Shown here in pieces: positions 13,832 to 19,236 of a stretch of 19,236 bases of DNA. The stretch comes from an uncultured Oscillospiraceae bacterium (lineage in GTDB: Bacteria > Bacillota > Clostridia > Oscillospirales > Ruminococcaceae), in the NCBI GenBank assembly GCA_910587335.1, contig CAJUMG010000003.1, positions 1-19,236 of the forward strand, in the 5' to 3' direction. Both the position numbers and the translations under genes were made by a program. Position 1 is the first letter of the stretch, and each line of letters opens with the position of its first letter. Under the pieces are notes generated by a model. That model was not told the DNA's origin. It ran no database searches and saw only the letters and a list, made by a program, of their open reading frames with translations.

Positions 13832-14089
13832 TTATCCTCTTTTTTCACGGGCATACTTCTTTTTAGTGGCCATACCGCCGCGGATATGCCGCTCCTGCTT
13901 ATTGGTATCCATCAGTTCCTTAACCTGCCGGTATAGTGTGGGGTTTATTTTCTTTAGTCTTTCCGATACATCTTTATGCACCGTGCTTTTGCTGATGCTG
14001 AATGCTTTTGCAGCGCTGCGTACGGTGGCGTTGTTCTCTATCATATACAACCCCAACGAAACCGCCCGTTCTTCAGGCAATCCTTTCAA
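13832..14089 (-). CDS. spoIIID: Sporulation transcriptional regulator SpoIIID
   Basis: An 85-residue helix-turn-helix DNA-binding protein of the mother cell, which activates or represses sigma-E and sigma-K genes. Strong family segments are ATVRSAAKAFSISKSTVHKD (helix-turn-helix), VSERLKKINPTLY, VKELMDTNKQERHIRGGMATKKKY. The start is taken as a TTG at 14089 (MKGLPEERAVSLG): GGGAGGG (14103-14097) lies 7 bases upstream and the length then matches the usual 80-95 residues. ATG codons at 14155-14146 would add residues not seen in the family and precede the ribosome site. A sigma-E-like promoter lies upstream, consistent with Bacillus spoIIID. It shares a bidirectional terminator with the YitT-family gene. 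Confidence 0.94.
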   Translation of the reverse strand: MKGLPEERAVSLGLYMIENNATVRSAAKAFSISKSTVHKDVSERLKKINPTLYRQVKELMDTNKQERHIRGGMATKKKYAREKRG

Positions 14090-14144
14090 ATCCAATCCCT
14101 CCCTGCAGATGCGGCTCCCAAAGCGCGGGAACCCGTCTTGCCAC

Positions 14145-14174
14145 ATCATATGCAACAGGGCGGCAGGATTATGC
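14145..14174 (-). promoter_or_regulatory. Candidate sigma-E promoter of spoIIID
   Basis: On the minus strand GCATAAT (6 of 7 to KMATATT), 15 bases, then CATATGAT, which resembles the -10 CATACAMT. It gives a leader of about 45 bases to the TTG start. Confidence 0.45.
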
Positions 14175-14266
14175 GCCGGCCAGGCGGTTTCTGCGGCGAA
14201 AGCTTCGTTTTCCGGCGGCTTTGCATCTTTTTTGTTCTTCCCCTTTTATCCGAGGGGCTGGTGCTG

Positions 14267-14275
14267 TGTTATAAT
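14267..14275 (+). promoter_or_regulatory. Extended -10 promoter of the COG3910-type ATPase gene
   Basis: TGTTATAAT is a full extended -10 (TGnTATAAT) about 30 bases before the ATG. No good -35 is seen, as is usual for this class. Confidence 0.55.
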
Positions 14276-14304
14276 AAGGGCATGAATAAAAAGGAGGTCT
14301 TTTC

Positions 14305-15054
14305 ATGGACATTTCGTCTTTCTATGTGCGGGAAATCAAAATTTCCAAGGAGGTTCCCCGAGAAAGCGGTCTGGCGGCGCTGCCGGTGGTCCGTCATCTA
14401 AAGACGAACGGTATCTCCTTTACCCGGCCGGTGAGCTTTTTTGTCGGGGAAAACGGGGTTGGCAAGTCCACTCTGATTGAAGCGCTGGCCATATCCATGG
14501 GCTTTAACCCAGAGGGCGGGACGGTAAATTTTTCTTTTTCCACCACCGATTCCCATTCTGACCTGCACCAATATCTGACCGTTGTGAAAGGGCCGATCCG
14601 CCACCGGGACGGATTTTTCCTGCGGGCCGAAAGCTTTTACAATTTGGCCTCGGACATTGACCGAATGGACCGGGAGGCTTCCTTCGGCGGGCGGCTGATC
14701 GACCATTACGGCGGCGTTTCCCTGCACCGTCAGTCCCATGGGGAAAGCTTTTTGTCGCTGGTCCAAAACCGCTTTGGTGGACATGGCCTTTACATCCTAG
14801 ACGAGCCGGAGGCAGCCCTTTCTCCTACGGGGCTTATGGCGCTCATCTGCCAGTTCCAGCAGCTGGTAAAAGAGGATTCCCAGCTAATCATTGCAACCCA
14901 TTCGCCGATTTTAATGGCCTTTCCCGGCGCGGAGGTTTTTCAGTTGTCGGAAGGGGGCATTCAGTCGCTGCCCTACTGGCAGACCGAGCATTTTCAGCTG
15001 ACCCGGCAGTTTCTTAACGCGCCGGAAAAGATGCTTTCTCTCCTGTTAAAATAG
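14305..15054 (+). CDS. AAA/ABC-type ATPase of the COG3910 kind
   Basis: A 249-residue soluble ATPase with an ABC-like head domain: Walker A GENGVGKST (48-56), a signature-like QSHGESFL (143-150), Walker B LYILDEPEA (162-170) and switch His H199 in ATHSP. It lacks a coiled coil, an extra nuclease domain or membrane segments. Members of this group (predicted ATPase COG3910) are widespread in bacteria and their role is not established; a stand-alone SMC/RecF-like nucleotide switch is the nearest description. The ATG follows AAAGGAGG by about 8 bases. It is divergent from spoIIID and stands alone, with its own extended -10 promoter. No defence or toxin partner is adjacent. Confidence 0.85.
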   Translation: MDISSFYVREIKISKEVPRESGLAALPVVRHLKTNGISFTRPVSFFVGENGVGKSTLIEALAISMGFNPEGGTVNFSFSTTDSHSDLHQYLTVVKGPIRHRDGFFLRAESFYNLASDIDRMDREASFGGRLIDHYGGVSLHRQSHGESFLSLVQNRFGGHGLYILDEPEAALSPTGLMALICQFQQLVKEDSQLIIATHSPILMAFPGAEVFQLSEGGIQSLPYWQTEHFQLTRQFLNAPEKMLSLLLK

Positions 15055-15149
15055 CCAAAAGAGCTTCCCTTTTTCCTTTGGGAACGGCGTGGCCCCCATG
15101 GACGAACCGGCTCCGATCCGCCGGTACTTCCCAAAATTTGGTCAAAGAC

Positions 15150-15178
15150 TTGACAAATCGCTTATTCCTTTGTATAGT
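15150..15178 (+). promoter_or_regulatory. Promoter of the HAAS-like/PadR operon
   Basis: A perfect TTGACA, 17 bases, then TATAGT. The expected start near 15185 coincides with the dyad listed next. Confidence 0.85.
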
Positions 15179-15184
15179 AAGCTC

Positions 15185-15209
15185 AACTAGTGATTATCAA
15201 ACAGTAGTT
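15185..15209. promoter_or_regulatory. Candidate PadR operator
   Basis: AACTAGTG and CAGTAGTT are inverted repeats (7 of 8 positions) separated by 9 bases. They lie just downstream of the -10 and end before the GGGAGG ribosome site. Such a place would block transcription, and the operon encodes a PadR repressor, so autoregulation is likely (inference). Confidence 0.5.
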
Positions 15210-15222
15210 GGGAGGAACGATC

Positions 15223-16014
15223 ATGTCCAAAATCCATTCAAAAAAAGCTTTTATGGAAAAGCTTCGGTTCTATACATCCTTTTGTTTCAGCGATGGAGAG
15301 AGCGCCAGCATTTTGGCCGACTACGAGGAATGGTTCCAAAGTGAAGTCCAGCACGGACTGAGCGAGGAAGAAATCTGCGCCGCTTTAAAGGAGCCGAAAA
15401 AGATCGTTGGCAAGCTGCTACTCGAATCAGTTCATCCGGCCTGGCCAGCGCTTTTTTCCCACAGTTCCGCCATACAAATTTTTTTGCTGACGGTTCTTTA
15501 TCTGGCGGCGGTACTGTTTTTTGGGAGATTCTGCGGCAAAAATGGGTTAAATTACGCCTATTTCGCCATGGGTCTTAATCTGTTCTATGCTTTTCTGGGG
15601 ATGCTTTTGCTCAAAAAGCCGGGTTCTTACAAAGCTTATTCCTACAAAATCCATCTGCCGGTGGGCGGCTTAGCGCTGCTGATTTTATTGCTGGAGGGTT
15701 TTCTTCTGCCCAAGCTGACCGCTCCAAACGCCGGGGAGATCTGCGCTTTATTTGCCAGGGCCGGTCTATTGATGGTTCTGGGGAGTATGCTCTATTTTGC
15801 CATAAAAGCTGTACCGCAGAACCGGCGGTGGGGATTTTTGGTGCTGCTTCACCTGTCCGGGCTTTTGACCATACTGCTTTTTCTTCTCAATCAATTGCAG
15901 ATGCTTTACCAAGACCCGTTGGAGATTGCAAAGCTTATCTGGGGCAGCGCGGGTATTTACGGGGAAATCCTCCTGCTGGGTATAATTCTTTCTTTCATCT
16001 GGGCAAAGGAGTAA
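15223..16014 (+). CDS. HAAS/DUF1700-like membrane protein
   Basis: A 263-residue protein with a helical N-terminal domain of about 75 residues resembling the HAAS/DUF1700 domain (KKAFMEKLRFYTSF ... YEEWFQSEVQHGLSEEEICAALKEPKKIVGKLL), then about six membrane segments between residues 85 and 260. HAAS-type proteins are typically encoded with PadR regulators and are thought to sense or respond at the membrane, but the exact role is unknown. The membrane part does not look like a known transporter to me. The ATG at 15223 follows GGGAGGA by 8 bases. It is the first gene of the operon, six bases ahead of padR, the reverse of the more common PadR-first order. Confidence 0.75.
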   Translation: MSKIHSKKAFMEKLRFYTSFCFSDGESASILADYEEWFQSEVQHGLSEEEICAALKEPKKIVGKLLLESVHPAWPALFSHSSAIQIFLLTVLYLAAVLFFGRFCGKNGLNYAYFAMGLNLFYAFLGMLLLKKPGSYKAYSYKIHLPVGGLALLILLLEGFLLPKLTAPNAGEICALFARAGLLMVLGSMLYFAIKAVPQNRRWGFLVLLHLSGLLTILLFLLNQLQMLYQDPLEIAKLIWGSAGIYGEILLLGIILSFIWAKE

Positions 16015-16020
16015 GGACAA

Positions 16021-16338
16021 ATGGATTCTCAATTGAAACGCGGCATTTTAAACATCTGCATTTTGCAGCTGTTAAAAGAGCAGGACCGGTATGGCTACGA
16101 CATCATAAAAATTTTGCAGAAATTCTTTGCCGATTCGGAGGAAAGCACCCTTTACGCCATTTTGCGGCGGCTTAACAAAGAGGGACTGACCGAGCTATAT
16201 TACAGCGAAATTTCCCATGGGCCAAAGCGGAAATACTACAAGATCACCGACAAAGGGAACGCCTATTTGCAGGAGTCGGTTTTAGCCTGGCAGAAAATCG
16301 GAAAAATATTGGAGAAGCTGGGAATCTCTTCTCAATAG
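16021..16338 (+). CDS. PadR-family transcriptional regulator
   Basis: A 105-residue winged-helix repressor of the short PadR type. The N-terminus MDSQLKRGILNICILQLLKEQDRYGYDII, the wing region STLYAILRRLNKEGLTE and SHGPKRKYYKITDKGNAYL are diagnostic. The C-terminus is a short dimerisation helix. PadR proteins bind operators as dimers and release them on binding a phenolic or hydrophobic compound; which ligand acts here is unknown. The gene starts six bases after the HAAS-like gene with the ribosome site GGAGTAAGG around that gene's stop codon. It likely controls its own operon through the dyad at 15185-15209. Confidence 0.95.
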   Translation: MDSQLKRGILNICILQLLKEQDRYGYDIIKILQKFFADSEESTLYAILRRLNKEGLTELYYSEISHGPKRKYYKITDKGNAYLQESVLAWQKIGKILEKLGISSQ

Positions 16339-16462
16339 ATGCGCCGGCTTTGCCCGATTGGCCCTCCCTTTTTTGACGATTTCCTGTTTTCCCTTTATGT
16401 GCAGGAGCATTTTTCGCACCAATCGCGGCTGAACCGATCCTGAGCATCCGGCAAAAGCTGCA

Positions 16463-16497
16463 AAGAGAGGCTTCACAAAAAATGTGAAGCCTCTCTT
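16463..16497. terminator. Bidirectional stem-loop terminator between padR and the hydrogenase gene
   Basis: AAGAGAGGCTTCACA and TGTGAAGCCTCTCTT form a perfect 15-bp stem with loop AAAAA. The T-tails beyond the stem are short on both strands, but the place between two convergent genes and the stem strength support terminator function. Confidence 0.65.
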
Positions 16498-16544
16498 CTT
16501 CCGCGGCAAAAACCGCTGGGATTTTCTTTTTATCCGCTGGTTTG

Positions 16545-17969
16545 CTATTTTAGCAGGCCAATGGCGTCGCTGATAGTCTTTTCATAGGCTTCCCGCCCAT
16601 ACTTATCCACCTCGGCCTTGTTTTTCTCCCCGTGGGTCAGGCAGCCCGCGCCGCCGATACAGCCGCCGGTACAGGCCATCCCCTCGATAAAATTGCCGGG
16701 CAGGACATTTTTCGAAGCCTTTAAAAGCGCCATTCGGCACGCTTCGATGCCATCGCAGGCAACCGGCTTCACCTCGAAATGCAGGTTCTGCTCCTTGAGC
16801 GCCTGGGCCACCGCGTCGGACAAGCCGCCGGACCGGGCAAAAATCCGACCGTAATAGGAGGCATTGTCCAACACGTCCTCTTCCAGCTGAGAAATCTCCA
16901 TATCCCGGCTGTCGAAAAGGGCCTGAAGCTCCTCGAAGGTCAGCACACTGTCGATATACGGGGCGACGCTCTCCTTTTGAATCTCCATCTTTTTGGCGGT
17001 ACAAGGGCCGATAAAGACGATTTTCGCCGTCGGGTCGATGCCCTTGATATACTGGCCGATGGCCCCCATAGGAGAGAGATTATGAGAAATATGCTCGGTC
17101 ATCTGGGGGAATTTTTTATGGATGTAATCCACAAAGGCCGGACAGCAGGAGCTGGTCAAAAAGCCCTTTTCCGCCAGCTCCGCCGCCTCCGCATAGGCGA
17201 CCATATCCGCGCCCAGGGCGACCTCTACCACACTGTGAAAGCCCAGCTTCTTAATGGCGGCAATCACCTGGCCCAGCTTGGCATAGGAAAACTGGCTGGA
17301 AATCGAGGGAGCGACCACCGCATAAACCTTATATTTTTGGTTGTTTTCACTCTGCTTTAGCAGCTTTACCACATCGACAATAAAGGATTTATCCGCGATT
17401 GCTCCCCAAGGGCACATATACTCGCAAGCCCCGCAGGAGATGCATTTGCTGTTGTCGATCCGTGCGGCCTTTGACTCGGCGTTAGAGGAAATCGCGTCCA
17501 CCTTGCAGGCGTTTTCACAAGGGCGGCGCTTATTCATAATCGCGCTGTAGGGACACACCTTGGCGCATCGGCCGCAGTTGACGCATTTTTCCTTGTCAAT
17601 ATGGGCCTTCTGGTGCTCGTCAAAGCTGATCGCGCCTTTGGGGCAGACATCCTCGCACCGGTGGGCAAGGCAGCCGCGGCAGGATTCGGTCACCTCATAG
17701 CCGCCCATAGGACATTCGTCGCAGGCGATGTCGATGACCTCGATTACATTGGGATTTTCCTTATAGCCGCCCATGGCCATGTGGATACGTTCGTTGACAA
17801 TCGCCCGCTCCTTATACACACAGCAGCGCATGGTGGGTTCGTTGCCAGGAACGATGGTATAGGGGATATCAATATAGGCATCCATCAGCCGGTCCTCAAA
17901 GGCGTGGCGCGCCACCTCCCTTAGGACCTTATACTTTAAGTACTGTACCTTGGTATCAAATTTTCTCAT
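16545..17969 (-). CDS. [FeFe] hydrogenase with multiple [4Fe-4S] clusters
   Basis: A 474-residue iron-sulfur enzyme. Cysteine clusters at C83/C86/C97/C100, C105/C109, C129/C132/C136, C139 and C176/C179/C182/C186 mark a ferredoxin-like N-terminal part with several [4Fe-4S] sites. The H-cluster domain has all three motifs: L1 TSSCCPAF (C275 proton-transfer type, C276 ligand), L2 GPCTAKKME (C323) and L3 GMACTGGCIGGAGC (C433, C437). L2 has Gly where the standard enzyme has Met (MPC), and the C-terminal tail after L3 is short with no PAS domain. The motifs recall the 'group B' enzymes related to Clostridium pasteurianum HydII/III (recalled, not searched). The ATG follows AGGGGGA. It lies 9 bases after the phosphatase gene. 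Confidence 0.93.
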   Translation of the reverse strand: MRKFDTKVQYLKYKVLREVARHAFEDRLMDAYIDIPYTIVPGNEPTMRCCVYKERAIVNERIHMAMGGYKENPNVIEVIDIACDECPMGGYEVTESCRGCLAHRCEDVCPKGAISFDEHQKAHIDKEKCVNCGRCAKVCPYSAIMNKRRPCENACKVDAISSNAESKAARIDNSKCISCGACEYMCPWGAIADKSFIVDVVKLLKQSENNQKYKVYAVVAPSISSQFSYAKLGQVIAAIKKLGFHSVVEVALGADMVAYAEAAELAEKGFLTSSCCPAFVDYIHKKFPQMTEHISHNLSPMGAIGQYIKGIDPTAKIVFIGPCTAKKMEIQKESVAPYIDSVLTFEELQALFDSRDMEISQLEEDVLDNASYYGRIFARSGGLSDAVAQALKEQNLHFEVKPVACDGIEACRMALLKASKNVLPGNFIEGMACTGGCIGGAGCLTHGEKNKAEVDKYGREAYEKTISDAIGLLK

Positions 17970-17978
17970 AGGATCCCC

Positions 17979-19151
17979 CTAAAAATAGCTTACCTTGATT
18001 CGTTTTCCCATCTCTTTTAACGACTGACACAGCTCATCGACCAGGCGCATTTTAATGCTGAAATTGATCGGCAGGTCCGGGTTCTGGTGGGCGGGGTTTA
18101 CCGCCCGGCCCACATAGAAGTTGATGTCGGTGGCCTCCTCGAACAAAAGCCGGGAAATCTGGGAAGCGCCGTCCTGCTTATAGCTCCACTTAGAATATTC
18201 CTCGTTGTCCTCTAAATAGCTTTTGGCATAGGACAGCACCCGGTTGATGGTGATGACCCCTTCGGTGACCAGGTCCACCCCTTCAATTGTCGCGGTGGGG
18301 GGAATTTCCGGGTCCAGATACCCCAGGTTCGGCTGGACGATTTTATGTAAAAACCGGGCGACCACGGCTGAGCTGGTCCCACCACAGACGATATGCTTTC
18401 CCTCCTTGGAGAAAAACAACCCCAGCATTTTCTCATCGTCCGCCGGGTCGCTAGGCGGGCCGATCATCAGGTTGACCTGCCGGCGCTGGCGCACCTTCAT
18501 CACACTTACGGTGGTGTCATCCCCGGGCTGGTAGCCGTAGAGTTTATTGCACTCGTCCAACAGGATCGTCGCCAAGGTTTTGGCGGTAAACTCCTTATCG
18601 TACATCATCTCCATAAACTCGATGATATCCTCCCGCTGCCAGCCAAAGTTTAGGGACATGCCAATTCCCGCATGGATGGCGCCGTCGCTGGTGGTGATAA
18701 AGGTGTCGTTTTCCTGTAGCTGGATTTTGGATTTATAAATGGTTTTTCCGCCAATTTCCGTCGCGGTTTTTTCGTAGTCAAAGTTTTTGCCGTCCCGCAA
18801 GAGGATGACCAGCGGATTATCGTACTGGATCAGCTCCGCGTATTCGTTATTCTCTATGCGGATGATGGTAAAGGTGGAATAGGCCACCTGGCGCACCTCG
18901 CACACCGGGAGAGTATCCGCAATGGTCTGGACGCAGTTTTCCAGTGTCATGTTGTTAGCCACCATGGTAGAGATGATCTTGGAGGTGAGGGTCGAAAGGA
19001 TATTGGCCTTTACCCCGCTGCCCAATCCGTCGGCCAGGACCATGACCACCGATTCGGCGGATGGCTCGACGATCTGCACCCGGTCGCCGCACAGCTGCTC
19101 GCCATGCTTATTGACGCTGCGCCAGCCCAGGTCTACACAAAGATTATTCAT
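17979..19151 (-). CDS. SpoIIE-type PP2C serine/threonine phosphatase, hydrogenase-linked
   Basis: A 390-residue protein. Residues 1-220 form a SpoIIE-like PP2C phosphatase domain: metal-binding Asp in VLADGLGSG (D41), TTSDGAIHAG (D156) and PGDDTTV (D211/D212). Residues about 222-390 form a C-terminal domain I do not recognise (GPPSDPADDEKMLGLFFSKEG ... VVCGGTSSAV ... VTEGVITINRVL). It has no membrane segment and no N-terminal sensor, so it differs from true SpoIIE. Its start overlaps the preceding gene by 8 bases (ATGAATAA), and the hydrogenase gene follows 9 bases later, so the three are translationally coupled. Removing phosphate from a partner protein in response to hydrogenase state is the likely role (inference). 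Confidence 0.9.
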   Translation of the reverse strand: MNNLCVDLGWRSVNKHGEQLCGDRVQIVEPSAESVVMVLADGLGSGVKANILSTLTSKIISTMVANNMTLENCVQTIADTLPVCEVRQVAYSTFTIIRIENNEYAELIQYDNPLVILLRDGKNFDYEKTATEIGGKTIYKSKIQLQENDTFITTSDGAIHAGIGMSLNFGWQREDIIEFMEMMYDKEFTAKTLATILLDECNKLYGYQPGDDTTVSVMKVRQRRQVNLMIGPPSDPADDEKMLGLFFSKEGKHIVCGGTSSAVVARFLHKIVQPNLGYLDPEIPPTATIEGVDLVTEGVITINRVLSYAKSYLEDNEEYSKWSYKQDGASQISRLLFEEATDINFYVGRAVNPAHQNPDLPINFSIKMRLVDELCQSLKEMGKRIKVSYF

Positions 19152-19236
19152 CGTTTAGGTACTCCTTTAGGTTGGTCAGCGCAATCTTGGTCTCGGCGGT
19201 TGTCTCACCCAGCAGGGAGGCGATTTCCTGTACGAT
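19144..19236 (-). CDS. C-terminal end of an unidentified gene in the hydrogenase operon
   Basis: Only the last 30 codons (ending in TNLKEYLNDE) are visible; the gene runs off the right edge. The reading frame is open throughout and its stop codon overlaps the phosphatase start by 8 bases, a mark of a coupled operon. Thirty residues are too few for family assignment. In similar clusters iron-sulfur, DRTGG-domain or histidine-kinase-like ATPase proteins can precede the phosphatase (recalled, not searched), so one of these is possible. Confidence 0.7.
   Translation of the reverse strand: MVQEIASLLGETTAETKIALTNLKEYLNDE

Noticed and set aside
13860..14285. Plus-strand frames opposite spoIIID
   Set aside because: SpoIIID on the minus strand is certain from its helix-turn-helix and RHIRGG motifs; the plus frames lack features.
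16779..17360. A 193-codon plus-strand frame opposite the hydrogenase
   Set aside because: It is antisense to the conserved H-cluster domain and reads as low-likelihood protein.

Overview
The window looks like chromosome from an anaerobic, endospore-forming Firmicute of class Clostridia, with an Oscillospiraceae/Ruminococcaceae-like flavour (that family guess is inference). The evidence is a block of sporulation genes (gpr, spoVAC-spoVAD-spoVAE, a SpoIIQ-like M23 protein, spoIIID), a ferredoxin-type [FeFe] hydrogenase, purine-rich Shine-Dalgarno (SD) sites, several TTG starts and short U-tailed terminators. I see no transposase, integrase, phage gene, CRISPR array or rRNA.

Layout. 1-2593 (minus): a metabolic operon with a FrlD-like PfkB sugar kinase, an Amidohydro_2 protein, a YjbQ/UPF0047 protein and a second, nearly duplicate amidohydrolase cut by the window edge. 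2594-2953 holds its promoter and the terminator of the next unit. 2954-4361 (minus): an ABC ATPase without a permease, then a cyclophilin lipoprotein. 4467-4658 (minus): tRNA-Met and tRNA-Glu behind a near-perfect sigma-A promoter. 4884-5774: a flavodoxin-like protein (plus) converging on a GtrA-family membrane protein (minus) with a structured leader. 6031-8379 (plus): a DUF2752 membrane protein and glutamine-dependent NAD synthetase. 8386-14089: mainly sporulation, comprising gpr (minus), rpsT (plus, housekeeping), spoVAC/D/E (minus), a SpoIIQ-like peptidase (plus), a YitT-family membrane protein (plus) and spoIIID (minus). 14305-15054 (plus): a COG3910-type ATPase. 15223-16338 (plus): a HAAS-like membrane protein and a PadR repressor, with a promoter and candidate operator. 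16545-19236 (minus): a hydrogenase operon with the end of an unknown gene, a SpoIIE-type phosphatase and a multi-[4Fe-4S] [FeFe] hydrogenase.

How the genes work together. The sporulation genes span the programme: SpoIIIAH-SpoIIQ channel and forespore engulfment (SpoIIQ), mother-cell regulation (SpoIIID), dipicolinic acid uptake and release (SpoVA) and degradation of small acid-soluble proteins at germination (Gpr). The hydrogenase is fused into one transcription unit with a PP2C phosphatase, which points to redox or H2 sensing coupled to protein phosphorylation rather than simple H2 production. The best candidate for an undescribed system is the kinase/amidohydrolase/YjbQ/amidohydrolase operon. 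Its complete amidohydrolase carries Asn where the family normally has its last metal-site Asp.
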